Origin: Lepiota brunneoincarnata
Lineage: Eukaryota > Basidiomycota > Agaricomycetes > Agaricales > Agaricaceae
Assembly: GCA_023014365.1 (NCBI GenBank)
Contig: JAEBUN010000028.1
Span: 620,001 to 684,000, forward strand
Length of the DNA stretch: 64,000 nucleotides
Direction: 5' to 3'
The notes beneath the pieces are model-generated. The model was given only the letters and a program-made list of their open reading frames with translations, did not search any database and was not told the origin of the DNA. How positions within the stretch are numbered: position 1 is the first letter of the stretch; the number at the start of each line of letters is the position of its first letter. Position numbers and translations under genes: made by a program. Of this stretch, positions 46,001 to 56,958 are shown piece by piece.

Positions 46001-46809
46001 AAGGACTCCTTGGCAAAGACAGCAGCATACTCCTGAAGATATGGGGGAACATGTGCTCAGAAGCTGGAATTCTGGGGGCTATCAATCTGGGAATTCCAGA
46101 GGAAGGCTTCTGCTAGGTGCTGAGAGGTGGTAGAGCCTGCGGCAATCACCTCCGGAGTGGGCTTTGGAGGGAGGAGTCCTACTGCAAAGATGTGATCCCC
46201 ATCTTCTAAAGGCTCCTCCGACTCTTCAGTAGGGAGGGCTGGCTCATCCTCATCCTCTTCTTCATCTAAGGTGGGGAAGGGGCTGAGTCAGCAGGCACAG
46301 ATGCAACTGGCTTGAAGCTTTTGGGCATGGCATTTGGCATGCAACTGGTCTTGGCATTCTGTACAGTGTGAGGGGCATTGGGATAACTTGACTTCTCCAG
46401 TTTGCCAGTTAATTTCCAGGTTATGAAGCTTCAGCCATGTAAATCCCAGAAGGAGTTCTTGCTTCCCCAACTTGGTTACTGCTAACAGCATGCGTTCGGC
46501 ATGGTTCCGATAGCATAAGACCACATCTACCACTTTGGAAATTTGTCCAGCCTCATTCGGAGTCCCATCTACATTGAACACCAGGATGGGATTGGATAAG
46601 TGGCAAGTACTGAGGCAAGCAGCATGCACAAAGTCTTGGTCAATGAAGGAACCGGTTGCACCAGAATCCACCAATGCCTTGACTGTTTTGTATTCTGCTG
46701 AGTCAGTGGTCTCAAGTTCCACTGTCAACTGGAGAGACTTGGATTCCAAGTCAGAATAAGCAATGATTGGTCTCTTTGGGAGGTGGCATTCCCAGTGGGG
46801 ACGTCGCAC
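43034..46809 (-). pseudogene. pol: Pol of gypsy B, fragmented
   Basis: Blocks in order on the minus strand: protease VKALVDSGATGSFID (about 46690); RT from 45996 with IKKKDSLLCLVQDYQALN and YLDDILIFT (about 45480); RNase H (45132-44854, EADSSDFATGAVLSQL); integrase zinc region (about 44330-44240); integrase core with IDFVVELPESNRYDAV, LDWGPQF (the usual SDRG changed at two bases) and SDGQTEQVNQELDQYL. Last is a chromodomain (43330-43150, EWEVEEILDSHI, FLVKWKDF). Numerous stops and frame changes; not functional. Confidence 0.85.
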
Positions 46810-46928
46810 TGAAGTTTTTGGGGGTGGTGGTGTGTCTTCAGGAGTTGGTTTAGAGCCAGAAGCAGGTTCTATTTAATCTACCAACAAAACCAAAAACCTA
46901 TTACATGAATGTGGTGGGGGCACACCAG

Positions 46929-48191
46929 TCACCCATTGCACTGCTGAAAATCCTCTTCAGCTTCTAACTCTGCTTCTTCCACCCTCAGAATTCCAGTTGT
47001 TGCAGCTAGGGCATCCATCTCCAAGTTGCACTTCTGCATCAGTTCATCCTGTTTCTCCAGATCCATGTACTGGATGTCATGACAGAGTGGACACTCAGCC
47101 TTCATATGTCCCAGTTTTTTACAATGGTAGCAGAGCAGGGGGAGTCTGGATTTCTGCTTGGAGGCATTGATGTCCATAGGGACTGGATTTCCCAGAGAGG
47201 GGTTGAAGTGGATAGGGGGGCGTGGTGGGGCCAAAGGTCTGATTGTCGGCATAGCAGGGGGGAGTCTGATATATCCTGTGGGAGGCTTGGAGGGGGGTGG
47301 GAGTGGGGAGCGAGTACTGGAGCAGAATGCCTCATTTGCCATTTGGGCTTGGTCTACCTGTCATGCTGCTGAGTACCAAGCCTCTGGGTCTGAGTCCAAG
47401 GGATGGCCTGCTGGGAGGGTAGCAATGGCATTCTGGATGGAAGGGCATAGACCTCAGTGGAACTTAACCACAATAACTCAGGGGTCTTGGTATCCAGACT
47501 TGGAGATGAGAACCTTGAAAGTATCTAGGTAGTCTTTGACAGTCTGCTCTCATTGGTGGTATGATGTGGACTCCAACATGTTTAGTGCATCGGCTTCTGC
47601 ATTGACAGGGAAAAACCAACCCTTGAATTGTTCAGTGAAGTCCCACCAGTCTGTAAAGGGAAACCCACCAATGCTAGCTTCCAAGCAGAACAGCTCATCG
47701 GCCCACTGCACTGCATGTCCTGACTTCATGTAAGAGAGGGTCCACAGTATTTTCTGTTCATCAGACCAGAATTGATCTGCCAAGAGCCTGATGTAGAGCT
47801 GGCATGCATTCAGAAATGCATGACCCTTGGCACGTTCTCCGTCAAATTCAGGTGGGGTTGCCACCTTGGCCTTGGTGGAGGTGTGTGGTGAAGGTGATGG
47901 TGGATGGGGGTGTGGAGCAGGAGGGGGGGGTTCATGGGTGGTGGCTTGGGGCTCATACTCCACTCTATTGAGGGGCATGGCTGAGATAGAGGGGGGGGTG
48001 TTGGGGTGCTGTCATCCTATTGAGTCCATGAGGTTTTGGAGCGTGTCACATATGTCATTCACCATGTCTGTCATGTTCTGTTCAGCTTCAGCTTGTTGGG
48101 CCTGTACCATTGCCATGTCTGTGAGAAGTGAGCCTATGGCGTGCTCAATGGTCATTTGAGTTGGTGGTTGCTGCTGCTGCTTTTGGGACAT
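46929..48191 (-). pseudogene. gag: Gag of gypsy B
   Basis: Start at 48191 (MSQKQQQQPPTQMTIEHAIG), then a coiled coil, a Pro-rich stretch and a gag domain (ATPPEFDGERAKGHAFLNAC, FWSDEQKILWTLSYMKSGHA). The zinc knuckle CYHCKKLGHMKAEC (CX2CX4HX4C) lies near 47110. Stops near 47995, 47550 and 47490-47350 break it. The C-terminus at 46929 is Glu-rich. Confidence 0.8.
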
Positions 48192-48303
48192 GATGGCAAG
48201 GGCATTGGGAGGTAGAGGAAGGGAGTAGTTGGCATGGGAGAAGTGGTATAACTTGTCCAGGTGTTGTCAATGGCCAGTCCTCTGGGAATAGACTTAATTC
48301 TTC

Positions 48304-48744
48304 TGTAAGGGTGACCTGGCTGCTGTGTTGCATCAGCTGAGCAGGGAGAAACCTTAGTATTATTTCTGGACTTCTACCAAGTACATACCTGAGCAGGGAG
48401 AAACCTTAGAGAATTGAGTAAGGTTTCTCCAAGCTCACCTACACTACTTATACTACCTGCTGTAAGGTCCAAGTTGAGTAATCTACTCTACATAAATTGC
48501 CATGAGGTATCAGGGATGCCTAAAGTAAGTATAGTTGGGAATGGGCTCAGGATAGGGTCATGCATGCCAGTGAGGGTTTGCGTCTGCATTGGAGGGGTGT
48601 AGGAGGGAATTCCAAGTACTGGGGTGTTGGGGGACAGATTTCCGAGCATTGGGAGGCTGGGGACTGGATTTCCGAGTGCAGGAAGTCTGGGAATCAGAAT
48701 TTTGAATCTGCAGTTGTGAGCAATGACCTGGAGTTCCCCTTACA
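48304..48744 (-). repeat. 5' LTR of gypsy B, with TATA and self-priming motif
   Basis: 441 bp. On the minus strand a TATAAG box (plus 48447-48452) is followed about 33 nt later by ACTCAATTCT (plus 48410-48419). The bases just after the LTR (plus 48294-48303, ACTTAATTCT) pair with it at 9 of 10 positions, matching the layout of family A. Confidence 0.65.
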
Positions 48745-49476
48745 CACAGGACCAAAATTGGTCTGCAGTTCCAGGGTGAACTGGTCCCAGTCCTTGATCC
48801 AGTCATGCATTATTCTGTGGTTGTTGGCCTCGTCGAGGCCAATTTCAAAGTGTTGCTGGGCCATGCCCATAAGGTATGTCAATGCGAAGTTGACCTTGGT
48901 GGCAGGGATAGTGAACTGGGCCAGGTTGGTATGGAAATAGAGTCAACATTGGAAGAGGAAGGGTTTGAGTTTGGCAGGGTCAGAACCTGTAAAGATGTCA
49001 GGTTTGCAAGCTTTGGTATGGGGAGTTTGGGGAGGCTGTGGGGCTTGAGAGTTCTCACAGCCATTTATTTGGTTGGCTATGTGTTGGAAAACTTGGAGCA
49101 GGAGTCTATCATGGTCATCTCGGTTGTTGCCAGGTGGGGTGTTGTTGTTGTTGTCGCTATTGTCTGATGGTTCATCATTGCCCTGGGGGCCTGTCCCCAT
49201 TGTCAGGATAGTCATTGGGATCACCAGGGTCACTGGGATCAGGATTGGGGTCGGTGTTGGGGCCATTGGGGGTCTGGAATAGTGAGGGTTGTATATCTTC
49301 AGGAAAATTGGTCTGGAGTCGAGGGTGCGACTGATTGTCAGCAAGAGCAAGAAATCCCTTGGGGAGCCGGGTTGCAGTTCCTCAGAAGGAGGTTGTTGAG
49401 TTATGTGTTTGCTATGGTGAGTGGCTGGAGTTACCAGAGTGCAAGTATGGGTCACTGTTTGAGAGACCATGGTTAG
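48745..49476 (-). pseudogene. gag: Gag of gypsy A2, N-terminal part
   Basis: Starts at 49476 (MVSQTVTHTCTLVTPA) and continues through the acidic N-terminus and the first half of the gag domain (DPAKLKPFLFQC, MAQQHFEIGLDEANNH) to the insertion point of element B. Frame changes near 49320 and 48945 and many CpG losses. Confidence 0.85.
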
Positions 49477-49523
49477 AAAAATTCAGAGTGTGGTGGATAG
49501 GAGGAGTTTGAGTCTGATAATAC

Positions 49524-50184
49524 TGTTAGAGCCAGTGCAGGTCAGGACCAAAGCAGAGGGTTGGGGTGGTATCCTTGATATAAGGTAACCAGGGGACAGG
49601 GCGAAGTCAGTATGTAGACTTCAGAACTGAGGCAGGAGTACTTTGGGCAGGGGGTTGGACTTGCAGCCTCAGCTTATGTGCTGTGCCCTCCTACTGTCTG
49701 AGTCCATATTTCAGGAGGTCAGGGCCAAAGCAGAGCAAGGCAGAGAAAGAAGGATATGGAACAGGGAGCTGGTCCACTGCTTGATTTGATTATCAGACTG
49801 AGGAGTACACGCCAAGTACCTACAGGTATATATACTACTGGCCTTACAAACTATGACTTGTACTGACTATGTGCAGAGCAAAGCGGAGACCAATATAGTT
49901 ACAAACAGATTACAAACAGATTACAAATGGAATGGAAACCAGTACAGGTATGGAGACTGATAACATATCTTGACTACAGACAGGAAATGGAGACTGGGAA
50001 TTAGAGATACCAAGGGTCAGGTGACCACAGCATGTGTGGAGGTGGTCGCATGATCAGGGCAGTGGGTTGCGGTCGGAGCAAGTCGGGGCCGAGTCAGAGG
50101 GCAGAGGGTTGTTGTGTGGAACACATATGGAGTCGAGAAGCAGAGGTTTAAGTGATTAGACTCTGAGTTGGTGTGGATATGACA
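49524..50184 (-). repeat. 5' LTR of gypsy A2
   Basis: 661 bp, strongly CpG-depleted relative to A1. The adjacent primer site (AGTCTGATAAT on the plus strand, 49511-49521) still matches the LTR. Confidence 0.9.
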
Positions 50185-50730
50185 CATTTGTCAATAATGC
50201 CTTTTATCCTACAACATGCCATACATTCCTGATGAACTTTGTTTGGACAGTATTTGTGAACCAAAATTCTGCCATGGTTCACAACATCTTTTTGGCTGAC
50301 CCCGATCTTGGCACCAGTACTGACTTTATCATGGTCATCCAGAAGACCAAAGACCTGGAGAAAGAGACTGGAATATGCATGATAAAATGGTCTCATGACT
50401 TATACAGGCTACTTGGAAACCCCCATAGCCAGTCTTGTGAAAATTGCTGTGTATTGGATAGGTGGCAAATTATAGAGAGGAAGGGAAAATCACCCAATGA
50501 AGGGAAGGGTATCCACCCTAGTAAGTCATCATGTTCTATATGCTCTCTCCTCTCAACTGAACTTTGTAGAATTATGCCCAGTTACTTTGGTTTGCAAGAA
50601 CTCTAAATGTGGAGCCAAAAAACATTTTGAGGCTCCACCACATGCATTTCTTGTAACAAGGGACTATGCACCACAGAGTATTCCACTGGGAAAGAAGCTA
50701 GGGGTCTGGATTGGGCACTACATATATTGA
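50185..50730 (+). pseudogene. 3' part of the split zinc-finger gene
   Basis: The frame continues from 36174 across the target duplication (WLTMAF, then VNNAFYPTTCHTFLMNF). It runs through FLADPDLGTSTDFIMV and CENCCVLDRWQ to an intron at 50521-50569. The last exon has LCPVTLVCKNSKCGAKKHF, a C-terminal zinc ribbon-like pair, and ends at TGA 50728-50730. This half is intact; the gene was probably readable when A2 inserted. Confidence 0.55.
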
Positions 50731-51539
50731 TAGTGATGGTTTTGTTGGAAAAAAGCGTGCAACGGCAGTGTGTTCGTTTGGCCTTGGTGAGCTTGTGAGG
50801 CAAATGGATGGCTACATACAACTTGAGTAGACTACTTAAATAATATCTACAACAATAAGGTCCATAAACAATAAAACAATTTCAAATCACATGCATTGCA
50901 CAGGCTTGTATGATGCCAGAATTCCAACAGGTTTACCTTTAGAATGTACTTCTTTATGCTTTTCTTTTAGTGAAAATAGGTAGAAAGCAACTGATTACAA
51001 TAAAACTGCTTAACATGTGGATTTGACATGATGTGAGCCAATAAGAAGATGTATACTGAATGAATTCCAATAGCTGAGATGTCAAGACAAGGTAAAACAA
51101 AGTGAAATGAAGCAAAATAGAGAGAAAGAGAGAGAGAGAGAAAAAAAGAGAGAAGGAGACTTTAAATGTGAGTAAAATTGTTGTTAACTGAGGTCCCTAC
51201 AGAATACATACAGTTTATATACTCTAGGGACTGTGGAGCTTGTGTATGCTTCAGAAACCTTACAAAGAACATTAAAGAAAGAGGTGGAGATGGAACAAGG
51301 ATGAGAATGAAGGAAAACACAAGAAAATCAGAGATTACTAGCTACTATTCATTTTGTACTGTCCTGCCTTCCATCATATTCTACAGGCAGTGTTCACTGT
51401 TTATTTCCAAGGGGTAGAGAACAGAGAGACAAGCCAGGAGGAGGGGGGGAAATATTGCTGATCTGAAATGATTTGATCTAAGGCCACATGTTTCCTTTTT
51501 GGGAAAATTGTTGTACCAATGGTTTGTTGGGGTTTGTCT
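50731..51539. other. No gene recognised; GA microsatellite
   Basis: AT-rich sequence with a GAGA-rich run at about 51119-51160. The open frame at 51178-51417 has no recognisable features. Confidence 0.45.
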
Positions 51540-51877
51540 GAGATCATTATGGAGAGGTGATTGGCTCAGCTATGCAAGCAGCCAGGTAGCCATCTCTACA
51601 ATGTCAAGATGACTACTGCAATTGGTGTGGAACAAGTCTAGGGGGAATGGTACCAGAGATTGTGAACTATTTCATACTAGACTGCCCAGCATATGAAGAT
51701 GAAAGGGACAACATGGCAAGAAAGATAGGAAGGGCAAACACACATGAGCTGGCAAGAATCTTCAAGATGGGGGATGGCATATGTAAGAAAGCTGCTCAAC
51801 TATATTCACACAATGAAGAGGCTCAAGGACTCATTCAATTCACTAAAAATCATCAACCTACAGAAGGAAGCACTTGA
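51540..51877 (+). pseudogene. 3' end of a LINE-type reverse transcriptase ORF
   Basis: The frame contains CNWCGTS, then VNYFILDCPAYEDERDNM and ARKIGRANTHELARIF, ending at 51877. This C-X2-C...H/Y...C-P-x-Y-x-x-x-R zinc motif is typical of the C-terminus of non-LTR retrotransposon polyproteins in fungi. The preceding LCKQPGSHLYNVKM-like stretch is one frame off, and the usual His is replaced (NYF instead of HFL-like). Upstream RT domains are missing, as expected of a 5'-truncated insertion. From here to 53061 no gene is convincing. Confidence 0.5.
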
Positions 51878-53061
51878 ACACGAAAGGGCAAAATGAACCC
51901 TCCAAAGCCTTTCTCTAATCACTCACCTAAGATCAAGGCAATGACTGTCCTTTGGCAGTAAGAATGGGAACACAGAGAGAGGCAACCAATCCCCCACTGC
52001 TAGGCTGAATGCCAGCAACAAAAGGAGAAGACAGACAGGAATGTACAGCAAAGTAGGGAGGGTGAAGATACCCCAAACAGCATTTCCTTGCTGGACTACA
52101 AGGTGAAGCAAGCACTTGGGGTATGCCTTCAGTAGGGCTGGGGTATTTCACTGAGTTGATCAAGGAGCACAGGGGCCCTAAGGACTCCTTCATACATCAT
52201 AGATAACACAAAGTCCAACATGAGGTATGTTCTTGAGGACTCTGGATCCTAAGGCTAAGTTGTATCTGGGAGCCAGGGAACATGAAACAAGGGGAAACAT
52301 CAAGTTTTCACTGCTACATTAGCAGAAATATAGGAAAGAGAAAGGAGAGGATATAAGAGATAGTGTGGGAGGCATCATTTGGCCTCTCTACAACCTAATG
52401 AAAATGTGTTGAGGGCCAGATTCTGTGTGTGGGCAAGATTCTCAGTGAAACAAAACTTGGAAGTGTAGGATTTATAAAATATGTGCCACATAGCTACTTG
52501 AATACACTGTCTTTTATCCAAATCCAAAATTAGCCTTACAATATCCCATTATAAATGCTTACTGCCTTCCTCAGGTCCTCCTCCTTGCTTGGCTAGTAGC
52601 TTGAGGGACTTGAATAGTCTCAACATTCATATCCTGTATGTGTTGTCATTTTGAGCAGCATAGCTGGGGTATCTCTTCTTGATCAGAGTGTTTTCATTTC
52701 CCAACACCACCACTACTCTTGTGGTCCCTGGGAGTTACAATTACTACCTTTGGAATTGGCCTTGGCTTGGGATGAGGGGGTGGAGGAGGTAATACCACCT
52801 CTACATAATCTTTGCTAGGCTAATAGATAGTGAGATCAAACAAAAACCATGCCCAGTAATCAAAATACTTACCTCCAACTCATCATCATTTTCTAGCTGA
52901 TCCCTATGATTCCAGTCACCTGGAACAAGTAAGTATGGGTTCCATATCTGTTGATGGTCCCCTGAATCCTATCCCCATTGCATATTCCCTGCATGTCCAG
53001 CACATAATGATTGTTCAAACATTAACTCTTCCAAGCTTTGGATGCAGAGTTGATCTATGCC

Positions 53062-53662
53062 TTACCCCACCTGTGATGCCATTTTGACCTGGATAGTCCA
53101 TGCTTGCTCCATAATCTCTTTGATCTGCCTCTCCAATGGTGCATTTCCCATGCCTGTCCTCTGATGCAGTTGATGGGCAATAAGGAGTGTCACAGCATGG
53201 GAGAATCCAATGCCAGCAATCCACCATTGCCGCTGTGAAGCATCACCATGGCATACCTCACAGTGTATCCAGTTTGAAATCATCCCCACATCCTGACAAT
53301 CCAATGAGCCAATGAAAGAAATGCCTGATTGAGGGGAAAGCTTCTTCTGATATGTATACTGTCTTGCTGGAAATAGGGGATCATTTGGAATACTAGCTGG
53401 GTTAAAGACCATTTGGTGGAGCAAAGATAAAGATGGCTGTAAAGCCTGGTTGATTTTGCTTGTATATGGGATGGAAATTGGATCTTTGACCACCTGGTCA
53501 CACAATTCAGGCATATTACAAGCAAGCTGCCACTGTCCCAGCTAAGAAATGTTAGCAATATTCCAAGAGAAATGAAATAGGGCATACCCTGACTGCCTGC
53601 CATGCCTTTGCTTGTCCCCATAGAGCTGTCACCAAATCCTTCTCTGGCACAACTGTGATCAT
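53062..53662 (-). CDS. Two-exon hypothetical protein gene, intact (184 aa or longer)
   Basis: Exon 1 (53662-53588; MITVVPEKDLVTALWGQAKA) joins in phase 0 over a 46-bp GT-AG intron (53542-53587) to exon 2 (53541-53062). Exon 2 includes LQPSLSLLHQMVFNPASIP, SFIGSLDCQDVGMISNWIH and QRQWWIAGIGFSHAVTLLIA and ends ASQVG. Lengths 75 and 480 nt keep the frame. The Trp-rich and Ala/Leu-rich helices look like a folded domain, but I cannot name it. The 5' end may lie further upstream. It is one of the few undamaged genes here. The following 440 bp (53663-54106) show nothing. Confidence 0.5.
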
Positions 53663-54106
53663 GCCTGGTTTGAGTGATGTATTCTCAAACAAACAACTTC
53701 TCTACCACTTTACCCTCCATTGCTCTCCATCATTTACCATACCAATCAACAGGACTGGGTACCAGAATGTGCCAAGTTGTGTGAGTGTGCCATGGCCAGG
53801 TCTATACAAGTTTTGGTGTTCAGTCACAATTAACATTTGACAGGCTTACCATAATCTTTTTTGCCCAGGTCCTAGCTTCTCAGCTTCTCCAATATGTTGC
53901 CTACAAAATAGTAAGCCTCAGACAAAAAGATAGGTGAGAGCACTCATGTTTGTATTGATCCAGGTTTTTTATTTATTGAAGGTAGAGTACAATGATGGCA
54001 CTCAAACAGGCCCACGGATAATAACATGCAACTTTCAACTTGTTGCAAGCAGGGAGTATGAGAGTGTCAGTGACATATTTGGCACTTAGCCAAAGATCCA
54101 TGGTCT

Positions 54107-54766
54107 TGTCATATCCATGCCAACCCAGAGCCTAATTGTTAAACTTCAGCTTCTCAACCCCATGTGTGCTCCCACATGACAACCCTTTGCCCACCAACTC
54201 AGCCCCAACTCACTCCAACTACAACCCATCGCCCTGGTCATGTGACCACCTCTGCACATGCCATAGTCACCTGACCCTTGGTATCTCTATATCCCAGTTC
54301 TCCATTCTCTGCCCATAGTCAGGGTATGTTACCAGTCTCCATACCTGTACCGGTTTCCATTCCATTTGTAACCTGTTCATAATCTGTTTGTAACCATATT
54401 GGTCTCTGCTTTGCTCCACATGTAGTCAGTATGAGTCATAGTTCGTAAGGCCAGTAGTATATATACTGTAGGTACTTGGCATGTACTCCTCAGTCTGATA
54501 ATCAAATCAAGCAGCGGACCAGCTCCCTATTCCATATCCTCCTTTCTCTGCCTTGCTCTGCTTTGGCCCTGACCTCCTGAAATATGGACTCGGACAGTAG
54601 GAGGGCACAGCACATAAGCTGAGGCTGCAAGTCCAATCCCCTGCCCGAAGTACTCTGCCTTGGTCCTGAAGTCTACATACTGACTTCACCCTGTCACCTG
54701 GTTACCTTATATCAAGGATACCATTCCAACCCTCCGCTTTGGTCCCAATCCACACTGGCTCTAACA
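54107..54766 (+). repeat. 5' LTR of gypsy A3
   Basis: 660 bp, TGTCATATCC...CTCTAACA, with CpG sites mostly TpG or CpA. The 11-nt self-priming word ATTATCAGACT follows at 54769-54779. Confidence 0.9.
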
Positions 54767-54793
54767 GTATTATCAGACTCAAACTCCTCCTGT

Positions 54794-55454
54794 TGTTAGA
54801 GCCGGTGCGGGTTGGGACCGAGGCGGAGGGTCGGGGTGGTAACCTTGTTATAAGGTAACCGGGGGACAGGGCGAAGTCAGTACGTAGACTTCGGGACCGA
54901 GGCGGAGTACGTCGGGCGGGGGGTTGGACTTGCGGCCTCAGCGTATGTGCTGTGCCCTCCTACTGTCCTAGTCCGTATTTCAGGAAGTCGGGGCCGAAGC
55001 GGAACGAGGCAGAAGAGAGGAGAAGATAGAGAACAGGGAGCTGGCCCACTGCTCGATTCGATTATCAGACTGAGGAGTACAAGCCAAGTACCTACGGTAT
55101 ATATACTACTGGCCTTACGAACTATGACTCGTACTGACTACGTGCGGAGCGGAGCGGAGACCGATCTAGTTACAAACGGATTACGAACGGATTACGAATG
55201 GAATGGAAACGGGTACAGGTATGGAGACTAATAACGTATCTTGACTACGGACGGGAAATGGAGACGGGGGTATGAGACACCGAGGGCCAGGTGACCACGG
55301 CACGTGTGGAGGTGGTCGCGTGATCGGGGCAGGGGGTTGCGGTTGGAGCAGGTCGGGGCCGAGTCGGAGGGCAGAGGGTTGTTGTGTGGAACACACGTGG
55401 AGTCGAGAAGCCGAAGTTTAAATGATTAGACTCTGAGTTGGCATGGATATGACA
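54794..55454 (-). repeat. Solo LTR of family A nested in the A3 leader
   Basis: 661 bp in reverse orientation with perfect CCTGT duplications at 54789-54793 and 55455-55459. It keeps many CpG sites, so it is much younger than the A3 sequence around it. Removing it restores the leader sequence seen in A1. Confidence 0.92.
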
Positions 55455-55485
55455 CCTGTCTACCACACTCTGAATTTTTCTAACC

Positions 55486-56881
55486 ATGGTTTTTGAACAG
55501 TTACCCATACTTGCACTCTGGTAACTCCGGCTGCTTGCTGTAGCAAATGCATCATTCAACAACCTCCCTCCAAGGAACTGCAACCTGACTCCCCAAGGGC
55601 TTCTCGCTCTCACTGACAATCTATTGCACCCTCGGTTCTCTGAAGATATACAACCTTCATTATTCTGGACTCCCGATGGCCCCAACGATGGCTCTGACCC
55701 CAATCCTGATCCCAGCAACCCTGGCGATCCCAACAACAACCCTGACAATGGGGATGGGCCCCTGGGCAATGATGAACCATCAGACAATGGTGACAACAAC
55801 AACAAACATCCCACCTGGCAACAACCAAGATGACCATGATAGACTCCTGCTCCAAGTTTTCTAACACATAGCCAACCAAATGGATGGCCATGGGAACTCT
55901 CAAGCCCCACAGCCTCCCTGAACTCCCCATACCAAAGCTCGCATACCTGACATCTTTACAGGTTCCAACCCCACCAAACTCAAACCCTTCCTCTTCCAAT
56001 GTCGGCTCTACTTCCATACTAACCTGGCCCAGTTCGCTATCCCTGCCACCAAGGTCAACTTCACATTGATGTACCTTATGGGCGTGGCCCAGCAACACTT
56101 CAAAATCAGCCTTGACAAGGCCAACAACCATGGAATAATGCATGACTGGATTGAGGACTGGGACCAGTTCACCCTGGAACTGCAGACCAATTTTGGTCCT
56201 GCAGATCCAACCAGAGAAGCTGCTGAGCAGCTTGACTCCCTCCAAATGCGCTATGACGAGAAGATCACTGTCTACAATGTCAAATTTCTCCACCTAGCTG
56301 GCCAACTCCACTGGGGTGATGAAGTATTTTGTCACTGCTACTACAAAGGCCTCCCTGACCACATCCAGGACATCCTGTCCAATTGGCCTGATGGCAAACC
56401 TAACACCTTCATTGAAATGCGGGCAGCAGCAATGAAGATTGATACCTGCTATTGGGAACACCAGCATGAGAAGGCCTGTGCCAAAGCCGCTTCGGACCTG
56501 ACCACCTCTAGGAAACCTGGAGGCAATCCATCCCCATCCACCTTGTCCAACACACAACCTGCCACCAAGCCTGCCAACAGTAACAACAAAGGCAGCACCC
56601 CCAACAACAACAACTTCAAGGGTACTCTGCCCAACCTGTCCACCGGTCAGAAATTGGCCCTGCCCAAATCCAACCTTACTAGTAAACTTGGTAAGGACAG
56701 TAAATTAACCCCTGAGGAACGTCAATGATGTTTCAACAATAACCTCTGCCTTGTCTGCGCAGATCCCAATCACAGGGCTGCCAACTATGACAAGAAGAAA
56801 TTCCCTGATGCCAAGGCTAAAGGCCAACAGGCTCAGCTCCCTGAGACAGATGCACTGGCTCTCCCAAGCTTGGAAAAATAG
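55486..56881 (+). pseudogene. gag: Gag of gypsy A3
   Basis: Aligns with A1 gag from the first ATG (followed at once by TGA at 55495) to the final GGAAAAATAG. Several stops and an approximately 12-bp deletion near 55634. The zinc knuckle is partly lost (NHRAANYDKK, the last Cys is Tyr). An open segment of 220 codons remains at 56066-56728. Confidence 0.88.
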
Positions 56882-56958
56882 TCGGCAGTCCTCAGGCCTC
56901 TGCACAGACTGAGGATCGCATTGAACTCTGCTGTGCTCCAGAGAGTTTCCATCTCAAT

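Larger units (their letters stand above)
42532..48744 (-). mobile_element. Ty3/gypsy family B, nested in gag of A2, reverse orientation
   Basis: LTRs at 42532-43032 (501 bp) and 48304-48744 (441 bp) begin TGTAAGGG and end CCCTTACA, a perfect 8-bp inverted end. The target was TGCAG on one side and CACAG on the other, a decayed duplication; rejoining the flanks restores the A2 gag sequence. The 60-bp LTR difference is two extra units of a roughly 30-bp repeat in the left LTR. Gag and pol run on the minus strand with many stops. It is a separate chromodomain gypsy family, with low similarity to A1. Confidence 0.9.
36175..50184 (-). mobile_element. Ty3/gypsy A2, reverse orientation, decayed, with a nested element
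   Basis: Same family as A1. Its LTRs are 36175-36840 and 49524-50184, flanked by CATTC (36170-36174) and CATTT (50185-50189), a target duplication with one C-to-T change. The element carries gag, pol and the antisense Zn2Cys6 gene in the same arrangement as A1. A second gypsy family (42532-48744) is inserted in gag. Nearly all differences from A1 are CpG-to-TpG or CpA. The self-priming pair is still present on the minus strand. It interrupts the zinc-finger gene of 34.9-50.7 kb. Confidence 0.92.
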
